A program made the translations under genes and the position numbers. 64,000 bases of DNA, taken from a bacterium (GTDB lineage: Bacteria > Myxococcota > UBA727 > JAUIJE01). Where the stretch lies: NCBI GenBank assembly GCA_030431455.1, contig JAUIJE010000005.1:310001-374000 (forward strand). Direction: 5' to 3'. Shown piece after piece: positions 43,094 through 51,503 of this stretch. The notes under the pieces were generated by a model that saw nothing but the letters and a program-made list of their open reading frames with translations, ran no database searches and was not told the origin of the DNA. The first letter of the stretch is position 1. Each line of letters starts with the position of its first letter.

Positions 43094-44902
43094 TCAGCGA
43101 CAGTGGGCTTCGTACGCTTCCCAGGCGCGCCGGTACTGCTCCGACTCGTGGCGCACCCCGCGCTTCACCTCGTCGAGCAGCTGGCACCCGCGGCTGGTGT
43201 CGCCCCCGTCGAGGGCGTCCTGGGCGAGGTTGAGCAAGTCGGCGGCCGCGGCCGGCGCGATGGGGTCGGTGGCCCGCGCGAACTGCACGGCGCCGTAGAT
43301 GGCGAACGCCACCAGCATGGCCACGAACAGGCCGACCATGGCCACCGCGACCCGCGAGCCCTCTTCCTCGGCCGCGACCTCGTAGCGGCTCGGCCGGTCG
43401 TTGAAGAACGCGTCCTCCTCGGTGAGCCAGTTCTCCAGGGCGGCCTTGTCGTGCTCGTACGCTTCCCTGGTCGGCGTGCTCGACAGCTCGGCCGCCGCTC
43501 CCCCGACGGTGGCCGACGCGGGCGGCACCGAGGGCTGGTCGGGCGCGGGCACGGCCTCCTCGGGCGGCACCGACCACGCGGTGACCGCGACCTCGGGCGT
43601 GCCCTCGTCGTCCTCGGTCTCGTCCGGGGTCTCTTCGGGAAGCGGGCGCGGCCCGGCCGCGGCGGCGTACGGCGCGGTGTGTTCGACCTCGGACGACGCC
43701 GGGTCCTCGTCGGCGCCCGCCTCACCGAACGGCCGGGGGCCGTCGGTGCCCGACGGCGCGGGCATCGGTGCCGCGGGGTCTTGGCCCCCGGCCTCGACGG
43801 GGTCGGGCCCGGTCTCCGCGCGCGGCTCGTCCACCACCGGCTCGTCCTCGACGACGGGCGCGGGCGGCTGTTCCTCGACGGAGGCCGTGTTCGGCTCAGG
43901 CTCAGGCTCGGGCGCGGGCTCGGGTGCAGGTGGTTCGTCCTCGACGGGGGCCGCGTTCGCTTCAAGCTCAGGCTCAGGCTCAGGCGCGGGCGCAGCCGGT
44001 TGTTCCTCGACGGGGGCGGCCTCCGCGTCAGGCGCGGGCGCCGGCGGCCCGTCCTCCGGGGCGGGGTCGTGCGGGACCGCAGGCTCGTCGGCGGCGGCCG
44101 GGATCACGGTGGCGTCATCGCGCGCGGTGGGCAGCACGCTGGCGTGCACGGGAATGACCGCGTCCTCGTCGTCGTCGTCAAACTCCGTGACCGCGGGCCG
44201 CGGCGGGCGGGACGGGCGCGGCACCGGCGGCGTGCTCACCGGGATCGGCGGGCTGGTGTCGAACCAGGTGGGCTCGATGCGCGCCGACGCCGGCGTGTCG
44301 ACGATGGTGTCGTTGAGCTCGTAGCCCGCCTTGGCGTGCACGTACGCGTCGGGAAGAATGAGGATGCCCATGCGCAGCAAGCGGTGCAGCACCCGCAGGA
44401 CGAGCCGCTCGTCGTGGGGGGAGACCTCGACGATCTCGCCCACCGACCGGCGGCCGTCGATGAGGCGCAGGATGGGGTTGACCTCGTCGGGGATGTCCCG
44501 CAGCACGCGCTTGAGCGCGGCGAACCGCACGTCCCAGACCCGGCGGAGGCCCCCGACCGCTTCGGCCCGCGACTGGACCATCTCGTCGAGGCGCCGCGCG
44601 GCGTGCAGCAACTCTTTGAACGGGGCGATGGGGGCGCTGGTGCCCGGCAGGCGAGACAGCGCATAGCGGCCGGTGCTGACCCGGCAGGCCCGGGCGAACG
44701 CCTTGCGGCCGACGTGGTGGTGGTACCGGGCCCCCGTGACCTGGCCGTCGACAAAATCGACGTGCGCCGTGAACCCGGGGCGGTCGAGCTCCACCCGGCC
44801 GGTCACCCGGCGGGCGGAAAAATCGGTCAGCACCGCGAACATGCCCGCGCTGGGGACGCGCCCCTGGTCGGGCCAAGCCTGGTCTTTGTCGCGCGCGCTC
44901 AA
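43094..44902 (-). CDS. DUF4388-like protein with acidic linker and membrane helix
   Basis: A 602-residue protein. The N-terminal 100 residues (FAVLTDFSARRVTGRVELDRP, then FVDGQVTGARYHHHVGRKAF) fit the PATAN/DUF4388 sensor domain, followed by a winged-helix-like part (PILRLIDGRRSVGEIVEVSP). Then comes a 270-residue Pro/Ala/Glu/Asp-rich linker, a short helical unit and one membrane helix (VAVAMVGLFVAMLVAFAIYG) near the C-terminus. DUF4388 is common in myxobacterial regulators. The start is a TTG at 44902 and is not strongly supported. Confidence 0.75.
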   Translation of the reverse strand: MSARDKDQAWPDQGRVPSAGMFAVLTDFSARRVTGRVELDRPGFTAHVDFVDGQVTGARYHHHVGRKAFARACRVSTGRYALSRLPGTSAPIAPFKELLHAARRLDEMVQSRAEAVGGLRRVWDVRFAALKRVLRDIPDEVNPILRLIDGRRSVGEIVEVSPHDERLVLRVLHRLLRMGILILPDAYVHAKAGYELNDTIVDTPASARIEPTWFDTSPPIPVSTPPVPRPSRPPRPAVTEFDDDDEDAVIPVHASVLPTARDDATVIPAAADEPAVPHDPAPEDGPPAPAPDAEAAPVEEQPAAPAPEPEPELEANAAPVEDEPPAPEPAPEPEPEPNTASVEEQPPAPVVEDEPVVDEPRAETGPDPVEAGGQDPAAPMPAPSGTDGPRPFGEAGADEDPASSEVEHTAPYAAAAGPRPLPEETPDETEDDEGTPEVAVTAWSVPPEEAVPAPDQPSVPPASATVGGAAAELSSTPTREAYEHDKAALENWLTEEDAFFNDRPSRYEVAAEEEGSRVAVAMVGLFVAMLVAFAIYGAVQFARATDPIAPAAAADLLNLAQDALDGGDTSRGCQLLDEVKRGVRHESEQYRRAWEAYEAHCR

Positions 44903-44967
44903 AACACCGGATGTGTACCACCCGACGGGGCCGCGGTCATTTGATCTTGCCCGCGACCGGGGACCGG

Positions 44968-45360
44968 CTACGACACGTGCACGTCGTCAGAGGTCTGCGC
45001 GTGCGCGATGTACTGGGCCAAGAACCGGCGCGCGCCTTTTTTGAGTTCGCAAAAGCGCAAGCCCATGCCCGGCCGGTCCGCGGGCCCACTCAGAAAACTG
45101 ACGCGGGTGACCTCGGCGGCGATGACGATTTCGCGCGTGCCCTGCACCAACCGCACGTGCGCGCGGGTGCCGATGGGGTCGGGGTCCAATGTCTGCACAA
45201 ACATGCCGGTCAGGCTCACATCCGCGGCCCGGGCGATGACGATGCGGTGCGCGCTCAGGTAGCACGCGGCCTCTTTGACCTGCACGCGCGGATGCAGGCG
45301 GCGCTGCTCGTCGAGGTGGGGCGTAGGCGTGGAAAACGGGCTCAGAGAAATGGCGACCAT
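44968..45360 (-). CDS. PilZ-domain protein
   Basis: A 130-residue PilZ domain, which usually binds cyclic-di-GMP. The RxxxR region is RRLHPRV (20-26), and the second motif D/NxSxxG is present as DVSLTGMFV. The ending GMGLRFCELKKGARRFLAQYI also matches. The ATG at 45360 has GGGAGG upstream; a longer frame to 45540 is not supported. No diguanylate cyclase is in the window. Confidence 0.85.
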   Translation of the reverse strand: MVAISLSPFSTPTPHLDEQRRLHPRVQVKEAACYLSAHRIVIARAADVSLTGMFVQTLDPDPIGTRAHVRLVQGTREIVIAAEVTRVSFLSGPADRPGMGLRFCELKKGARRFLAQYIAHAQTSDDVHVS

Positions 45361-45430
45361 CGTGTCCTCCCGCGCCCCCAATGCCACAGGAGGCGCAACC
45401 AGGAGCAGAGTGGGGCACGCCGGCGCCGAA

Positions 45431-45457
45431 CGCAAAAAAACCGCCGCGGATTTTGCC
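45431..45457 (-). terminator. Possible intrinsic terminator of the GH113-like gene
   Basis: Read leftward, AAAATCCG, loop CGG, CGGTTTTTTT forms a short GC hairpin extended by A/U pairs and followed by T residues. It lies 15 bases past the stop of the lipoprotein gene. The stem is weak, so this is tentative. Confidence 0.4.
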
Positions 45458-45470
45458 CTCGGCGCGCCCG

Positions 45471-46586
45471 TCACCGCGCCGGGGGGACCGGGGGCGGCGC
45501 GGGCCGGGGCCCTTTTTGGTGGGCCGGGTCGAACAGACACTTTTTCATCGCTGCCGCGGCGGGCTTTTTGCGCGGGGTGTAGCCGGTGTCGTCGGCGCCG
45601 CCGAACCCAAACCAGTTCCAGAAAAAGAACCCGTCCACCGGCCGGGTCCGCTTCATCACGTCACAGAACACGTCGTACAACGTCGCCTGCAGCGCGAGGT
45701 CGACGGGGGCCTTGCGGGTCTCGTCCCAGGGGTAGCGCGCCGCGGTCACGATCGAGGGATAGCCGACCTCGCTGATGAACACCGGCCGCCCCACGCGGCG
45801 CGAGAGGCGCTGCAGGTCGAAGGCCGGGCGCTCCCACCCCGCGCGCAGCTGTTCGCGCGTGGGCGGCGCCTCCGAGCGCGTGAGCTCGAAGTACGCGGTG
45901 ACCGCCACCTCGTCGAGCGCGTCCCAGAACCGGATGGGGTCAAAGTGGTCCCAGTTGGCCGAGTAGAACAGCTTGCCCGCGAACACCCCGCGCACCTTTT
46001 TGATCAGCGCGCGCCAGTGGGCCTCGTGCCGCTCGAGGCTGAGCAGCTCCGAGCCCACCCCGAACCGTTGGGCCCCCGCCGCCTGCGCGCCCTTCGCCAA
46101 ACCGACGACAAAGGTCTCGTAGGCTGCGAACCACGCGTCGATGCCGGCCGCGGGCTGGATGCGCCCCCGCCATTGCGTGCGCGTGCGCTGGGTCAGCCGC
46201 ACGATGGGCAACACCGCCACCCGAAGGCCGCGGGCGCGGGCTTGCCGAATCGTGCGCGCCACCGTCGCCGGCGCCGGGGAAAAGCCGGCCCGGGGCGCGA
46301 TGTCGTGGGTGTCCACCGACGTCTGGTACCAGGGCACCACCAGCAGCACATCGGTGGCGCCATGGGCCACGATCTCGTCGAGCAACGTCGCGTAGTCGTA
46401 CCCGTCGTCGGAGGCGAACAACCCAAGCCCCACCCCGCGCAAAAAACCATCCGGGGCGCGGGCCTTTTTCGGGGCCCCGCCCGTCTTGGTGCACGCGAGG
46501 ACCAGCACCAGCCCGACGAGCGCGGGGCGCCAACACCATCGGGCGGGGGGTTTTCGTCGGGGTCGTGTGGCCACCAGCGCTCCCAT
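45471..46586 (-). CDS. Glycoside hydrolase-like lipoprotein (GH113-type TIM barrel)
   Basis: A 371-residue protein with a lipobox-like leader (ALVGLVLVLAC, Cys32). It has the layout of GH113-type beta-mannanases and related TIM barrels: the strand TDVLLVVPWYQTSVDTHD, a candidate acid/base Glu in FGVGSELLSLERHEAHWRAL, FYSANWDHFDPIRFWDALDEVAVTAYF, and a candidate nucleophile Glu in VFISEVGYPS, followed by FFFWNWFGFGG. Catalysis on a cell-wall or mannan-type glycan is possible but not shown. It would be anchored in the periplasm or at the surface. Confidence 0.75.
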   Translation of the reverse strand: MGALVATRPRRKPPARWCWRPALVGLVLVLACTKTGGAPKKARAPDGFLRGVGLGLFASDDGYDYATLLDEIVAHGATDVLLVVPWYQTSVDTHDIAPRAGFSPAPATVARTIRQARARGLRVAVLPIVRLTQRTRTQWRGRIQPAAGIDAWFAAYETFVVGLAKGAQAAGAQRFGVGSELLSLERHEAHWRALIKKVRGVFAGKLFYSANWDHFDPIRFWDALDEVAVTAYFELTRSEAPPTREQLRAGWERPAFDLQRLSRRVGRPVFISEVGYPSIVTAARYPWDETRKAPVDLALQATLYDVFCDVMKRTRPVDGFFFWNWFGFGGADDTGYTPRKKPAAAAMKKCLFDPAHQKGPRPAPPPVPPAR

Positions 46587-46690
46587 GCGTGTGGACCCCT
46601 TGGGCAGGGGTCTGCTAATGAGGGTGCAGGTTGTCTAGCGACCCCAAGGCCGCTTGACGAGACGATATCGGGCCCGGCCCAGGAGGACGC

Positions 46691-48037
46691 GTGCTGGTCT
46701 GCGCGGCGTGTCACAACCAGAACGACGACGACCAGCGCTACTGCCAGTCCTGCGGCGCGGCGTTGTCGGTGCCGGACAACGAGGACGACCTCGCCCTGTC
46801 GCTGATGATGGGCCTCGTGTGCCCGTCGTGCGACAGCTACAACGACCCTGGCACCTCCCACTGCGTGGTGTGCAGCGCCGCCCTCGACGCGCCCCCCGCC
46901 GGCGGCGCCCCCGCGGCCCCCGCCGACCCGCCGGCCTGGATGCAGGCGCCCGCGGGCAAACCGATCTCGACCCACATGGCCTTGCCCAAGGTCTCCCTCG
47001 ACGAGGTCACCGCCCGGGGGGCGGCCTCACTGGCCGCGCCCGAGGGCAGCCAGCCCCCGTCCCCCGCCGTCGATGACGCGCCGACGCAGGAGACCCCGGC
47101 CAGCGACGTGCCCGGCCCCGACGAGCTCCCGACGGAGTTTTCGACCCAGGCGTGCGTGAAGTGCAGCGCGGACCTCGCCCCCGCGGACAAGTTCTGCCGG
47201 GTGTGTGGCACGCCGGTGGGCGCGCCCGCGCCCGCGGGCACCTTGATGATGGCGGCGCAAAAGCTCCCGCCCCCGGCCACGCCCCCCCCGGGCGCGGGGG
47301 CGACGATGATGATGCCGAGCCTGGGCCAGGTCGCCAATGCCCCTGCACCCAGCGCGACGATGTTTTTTGGGGCCGCCACCGTGCAGCGGTTCGCGCGGCT
47401 GAGCCTGATCAAAGGGCACACCCAGTTCGGGACCCAGTGGCGGCTGCAGGCGGGCGAGACGGTGGTGGGGCGCAACGCGGGCATGGTCCTGTTCCCCGAG
47501 GACGCGCACCTCGGCGACCCCCACTTCCGGGTCGTGTTCGAGGACGACGGGCTGTACCTCGACCCCGTTGACGAGAAGAACGGCGTGTTCGTGGCGTTGC
47601 GGGGGCCAGAGCCCCTGGCGCCGGGCACGGAGTTCATCATCGGGGTGCAGCGGCTGCGCTACCTGGACGCAGAGACATTGCCCCGCTCGTTGCCCTTGCC
47701 CCCGCCGGGCGAGACCCCGCTGCTGGGCAGCATGATGCGCGACGCCGAGCTGCTCTGTCTCGAGCGGGTGTTCGCCGACCCCCGGCTGTCCGAGACCTAC
47801 GTGCGGCCCCAGCGCATCTTGACGCTGGGCCGCCGCCGCTGCGACGTGAACTTCCCCGCCGACCCCTACATGTCCACGCGCCACGCCGAGGTCGTGCGCG
47901 AGGACAGCGGCGTGCTCCTGCGCGACCTGCAAAGCCGCAACGGGACCTTCTTGCGCATCCACCAACGGCGCAAGCTGCAGCACGGGGACGCGATCATGTT
48001 CGGCGAACAGGTCCTGCGCGTCGAGGTCCAGGGCTGA
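46691..48037 (+). CDS. Zinc-ribbon protein with two FHA domains
   Basis: A 448-residue cytosolic protein. Three CxxC-type zinc ribbons (CAACHNQNDDDQRYCQSC at 4-21; CPSCDSYNDPGTSHCVVC; CVKCSADLAPADKFCRVC) are followed by Ala/Pro linkers and two FHA-like folds, the second with the phospho-Thr-binding signature (TLGRRRCDVNF, then STRHAEV and SRNGTFLRI). The first is less complete (VVGRNAGMVLFPEDAHLGDPHF). FHA domains read phosphothreonine, so this is a likely partner of the kinase that converges on it at 48113-50230. The GTG at 46691 follows AGGAGGACGC. Confidence 0.85.
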   Translation: MLVCAACHNQNDDDQRYCQSCGAALSVPDNEDDLALSLMMGLVCPSCDSYNDPGTSHCVVCSAALDAPPAGGAPAAPADPPAWMQAPAGKPISTHMALPKVSLDEVTARGAASLAAPEGSQPPSPAVDDAPTQETPASDVPGPDELPTEFSTQACVKCSADLAPADKFCRVCGTPVGAPAPAGTLMMAAQKLPPPATPPPGAGATMMMPSLGQVANAPAPSATMFFGAATVQRFARLSLIKGHTQFGTQWRLQAGETVVGRNAGMVLFPEDAHLGDPHFRVVFEDDGLYLDPVDEKNGVFVALRGPEPLAPGTEFIIGVQRLRYLDAETLPRSLPLPPPGETPLLGSMMRDAELLCLERVFADPRLSETYVRPQRILTLGRRRCDVNFPADPYMSTRHAEVVREDSGVLLRDLQSRNGTFLRIHQRRKLQHGDAIMFGEQVLRVEVQG

Positions 48038-48112
48038 CCCCCAACCGCTGAACCCGCATGTCACTGGATCGATGTGAGGGCGGGGCGGACGTGACCGGTC
48101 CCGCGTCGCGGG

Positions 48113-50230
48113 TCAGGGACAGCGCGCTTGTTTGAGCAGTTTTTCGCGCTGGGTGCTCGACACCCGTGACCCTTTGAGCCGGATGTAGTCTCGCATCGCT
48201 TTGCACGACGCGTCGTAGTCCGACTTGGTCACCCAATACATGGCGATGATTTTGCGGGGGTCGGCGAAGCGCGGGTAGAGATTCAGCGCCTCTTTGAGCT
48301 TGCCGTACGCGGTGTCGGGGTCGGTGAACACCAATGTGGTTGCTTCCCGGGTGAGTTCGCGGGCCTTGGCCTTGTCCTCGTCGGACGTGCCCCGCGCGGT
48401 CTTGCGGGTGGTGTCACGGGAGGTCTTGTCCTTGTCCTTGTCGCGCGCGGTCTTGCGGCCGGTGTCCTTGTCTTTGTCCTTGCCCTTGTCTTTGTCCGCC
48501 TTGGCCACCCGGGTGGTGTCCTTGTCCTTGTCCTTGCCAGACTTGGCGGATTTGTCCTTGTCCTTGGTCTTGTCCGACTTGGCGGTCTTGTCCTTGTCCG
48601 ACGACGGAGACTTGTCGTCGCCCGTCCCCTGCGGGGCACCGTCCGGATCCGTCCCGGCCGGGTCCTGCGCCGGGTCTTTGTCCTGACCGGTCGCGGCCAC
48701 CGCCGTGCCGTTGTTGTCGTCGGTGGGGTCTTGCCCGGACGGGTCCTTGTCCCCGCCCGTGCCCGCGGGCTCGCCGGTGCCGTCCGGATTTTTCGCCACC
48801 GGGTCGTTGCCGGTCTCCCCGGTGCCGTCGCCGCCGGTCTCGCCGGTGCCGTCCCCGTCGGCGGTCACCTCGCCACCGCCCATGATCGAGTCCTTGAACG
48901 CGAACAGCGCGCCCCCGCCCAGGACCACCACGAGCAACGCCACCACCGCGGCCCACTTCAGGCCGCCGCCGCCGCCGGTGGGCGCCAACGGCACATCGGC
49001 CACGGGGGTCAGGTCGGTGGGGGTGGGGCTTGTCAGCGCGGGCTGCCCGGTGCCGGTCCCGCTGGCGGGCTGCACCATCGTCGAGCTGGCCGTCGCCGGG
49101 GCGGGCGTCGCCGGGGGCGGGGTCTGCGCCGCCGGAGCCTGCGCCGCAGACGGCGCCGCCTGAGGTTGCGGCCCGGGGGTCGACGCCGCCGCGTGGGGCG
49201 ACGGCGTGGTCCGCGGCAGGCCGGTCCCGGTGCCGCCGGTCGCGAGCGGCAGCTCGCCGGTGTACTCCCCAAAACGGCGCAGAATCGCTTCGAACGCGAG
49301 CCCCATCTCCTCGGCGCTCTGGTACCGGTCGTCGGCATTTTTGGCCATGGCCTTGAGGATGATGCCCTCGAGCTCCTCGCCCATGTTGAGGTGCGGGTAC
49401 TTCTGCCGCGGCGGGACGGGGGGCTCGATGATGTGCTTGGTCACAATGCCAATGGGCGAGTCCGCTTGAAAGGGAAGCTCGCCCGTCGTCATCTGGTAGA
49501 CGAGCACGCCGAGGCTGTAGAGGTCGGCGCGGGCGTCGAGCTTTTGCCCCCGGGCCTGCTCGGGGCTCATGTATTCGGGGGTGCCGCACACCATGCCCGC
49601 TTGGGTCAAAGCCTGGCCCGGGGTCTCGTCGGGGTCTTGGATTTTGGCGATGCCGAAGTCGAGCACCTTGACCACGTCGCGCCGGCCCCGGCGGTCCTCG
49701 ACCATGATGTTCTCGGGCTTGAGGTCCCGGTGGATGACGTTCATCTCGTGGGCCTCGTGCAGGGCCGAACAGACCTGCACCATCACCCGCGCGATGCGCT
49801 CCTCGGAGAACGGTCCCTCTTTTTGCAGCACCGTGAACAGGTCGGTGCCGTTGAGGAACTCGATGGCCATGAACAGCACCCCCGACTCATCCTGGCCGAA
49901 GTCGATGACCTGGATGCTGTTGGGGTGGTTGAGCCGGGACGCGGCCCGGGCCTCGCGCTGGAAGCGCTGCACCAGCTGCGGGTCGTCGCGGAAGTGGTCG
50001 TGCAGCACCTTGATGACCACGGCCTTGTCGAGGCTGAGCTGGCGGGCCTTGTAGACCTTGCCCATGCCGCCGACGCCGAGGAGGCGCTCGATTTTGAAGT
50101 TGCGGGCGATGACGCGCCCGATGAACGGGTCGTCGCCCTCGGCCTCGGTGCTCGGCTGCTCGGCGCCGCAGCTGGGGCAGAATCGAGCATCATCTCGGAT
50201 TTCAGCGCTGCAAACGACACAAGCGGCCAC
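48113..50230 (-). CDS. Ser/Thr protein kinase with zinc ribbon and membrane helix
   Basis: A 705-residue kinase. An N-terminal zinc ribbon (CVVCSAEIRDDARFCPSC) precedes a full kinase domain: LLGVGGMGKVYKA, Lys74 in VVIKVL, HRDLKPEN (167), DFG (191), GTPEYMSPEQARG and DLYSLGVLVYQM. A Pro/Ala/Gly linker, a membrane helix (LKWAAVVALLVVVLGGGALF), a Gly/Asp/Thr region and a Lys/Asp repeat tail (KDKDK units, about 550-650) end in a TPR-like unit (ATTLVFTDPDTAYGKLKEAL). The GTG at 50230 is chosen over a TTG 15 bases upstream because GGAG fits it. Confidence 0.88.
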   Translation of the reverse strand: MAACVVCSAEIRDDARFCPSCGAEQPSTEAEGDDPFIGRVIARNFKIERLLGVGGMGKVYKARQLSLDKAVVIKVLHDHFRDDPQLVQRFQREARAASRLNHPNSIQVIDFGQDESGVLFMAIEFLNGTDLFTVLQKEGPFSEERIARVMVQVCSALHEAHEMNVIHRDLKPENIMVEDRRGRRDVVKVLDFGIAKIQDPDETPGQALTQAGMVCGTPEYMSPEQARGQKLDARADLYSLGVLVYQMTTGELPFQADSPIGIVTKHIIEPPVPPRQKYPHLNMGEELEGIILKAMAKNADDRYQSAEEMGLAFEAILRRFGEYTGELPLATGGTGTGLPRTTPSPHAAASTPGPQPQAAPSAAQAPAAQTPPPATPAPATASSTMVQPASGTGTGQPALTSPTPTDLTPVADVPLAPTGGGGGLKWAAVVALLVVVLGGGALFAFKDSIMGGGEVTADGDGTGETGGDGTGETGNDPVAKNPDGTGEPAGTGGDKDPSGQDPTDDNNGTAVAATGQDKDPAQDPAGTDPDGAPQGTGDDKSPSSDKDKTAKSDKTKDKDKSAKSGKDKDKDTTRVAKADKDKGKDKDKDTGRKTARDKDKDKTSRDTTRKTARGTSDEDKAKARELTREATTLVFTDPDTAYGKLKEALNLYPRFADPRKIIAMYWVTKSDYDASCKAMRDYIRLKGSRVSSTQREKLLKQARCP

Positions 50231-50361
50231 GGCACGCTCCGGCAAAATTCGTCAAAAACCTGGTCGGTTATAACGCCTCACGGCGAGCGGGGCCAACCTC
50301 CCACGTGATCCAACGTAAACCCCGCGCCAACGATCTTCGCCCGTGTGCGCGTGGGCACACA

Positions 50362-51495
50362 TCAAGACGCCGCGGCGTCGCCGTCGGCGGACTGGTGCAG
50401 CAGGTACGCCTCGATGAAGGGCTGGATGTCCCCGTCGAGCACCGCATCCACATTGCCGACCTCGTACCCCGAGCGCAGGTCCTTGGCCAACCGATAGGGC
50501 GCGAGCACATAGTTGCGAATCTGCGAGCCGAACGACGCCTCCATCTTGGCCGCCTCGATCTTGTCGCGCTCGGCCAGGCGCTGCTTCATCTCGTGCTCGA
50601 ACAACTTCGCCTTGAGCAGCTTCATCGCGGTGGCGCGGTTTTTGAGCTGGCTGCGCTCCTGCTGGCACAGCACCACGATGCCGGTGGGCAAGTGGGTCAG
50701 GCGCACCGCCGACTCGGTCTTGTTGACGTGCTGGCCGCCCGCGCCCCCCGCCCGCAGGGTGTCGACCCGGAGGTCGTCTTTTTTCACCTCGATGTCGATG
50801 TCGTCGTCGATCTCCGGCAGCACGCTGACCGCGGCGAACGACGTCTGTCGTCGCGCGTTGGCGTCGAACGGGGAGATGCGCACCAGCCGGTGCACACCTT
50901 GCTCGGCCTTGAGGTAGCCGTAGGCGTAGTCGCCTTTGACCAGCAGGGCGGCGTTTTTCAGGCCCGCCTCCTCGGCCGGGCTCTTGTTGAGGATCTCGAC
51001 CTCGAAGCCCCGCCGCTCCGCGTACCGAATGTACATGCGCAACAACATTTCGGTGAAGTCGGCCGCGTCCACCCCGCCCTGCCCCACGTTGAGTTCCATG
51101 ATCGCGTTCTTGGCGTCGTGCTCCCCGGGGAGCATGCGCTGAAACTCCATCTCCCCGATGATGTCCTCGAGCTTTTGCACGTCGGCTTTGATCTCGCCCA
51201 CCGCGCCTTCGTCTTCCCCGGCCATCTCGAGGAGCTCGAGACAATCGCCCACCCCCTGGGTGACCTCGCCGATGCGGGTGAGCAACCGATCGATCGACTT
51301 GCGCTCCTTTTGCAGGGCCTGGGCGCGATCCTGATCGTTCCAAAAGTCCTGGTCCTGCATCATCTCGTCGAGCTCGGTCAGGCGCGCCTTCTTCTCCTCG
51401 ACCTTCAGGGGCCCCTTGAGCGCGGCGATGCGCCCCTTCATGCCCTCCAGGGTGCGGTTGAGATCGTTGACCACATTTTGAATCGGGACCGACAT
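50362..51495 (-). CDS. prfB: Peptide chain release factor 2
   Basis: A 377-residue RF2. The tripeptide SPF (208-210, stop-codon reading, RF2 type) and the catalytic GGQ (253-255, [17 protein letters not shown]) are present, and the N-terminal helical domain is full length. The reading frame is continuous from the ATG, so the programmed +1 frameshift used by most bacterial prfB genes is absent here. AGGA for its ribosome site overlaps the stop of lnt, 8 bases upstream, so it is probably co-transcribed with lnt. Confidence 0.92.
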   Translation of the reverse strand: MSVPIQNVVNDLNRTLEGMKGRIAALKGPLKVEEKKARLTELDEMMQDQDFWNDQDRAQALQKERKSIDRLLTRIGEVTQGVGDCLELLEMAGEDEGAVGEIKADVQKLEDIIGEMEFQRMLPGEHDAKNAIMELNVGQGGVDAADFTEMLLRMYIRYAERRGFEVEILNKSPAEEAGLKNAALLVKGDYAYGYLKAEQGVHRLVRISPFDANARRQTSFAAVSVLPEIDDDIDIEVKKDDLRVDTLRAGGAGGQHVNKTESAVRLTHLPTGIVVLCQQERSQLKNRATAMKLLKAKLFEHEMKQRLAERDKIEAAKMEASFGSQIRNYVLAPYRLAKDLRSGYEVGNVDAVLDGDIQPFIEAYLLHQSADGDAAAS

Positions 51496-51503
51496 GACTT
51501 TTC

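Noticed and set aside
51380-51440. Programmed +1 frameshift of prfB
   Set aside because: The frame is open from the ATG through the region where CTT-TGA is expected, so no frameshift is needed.
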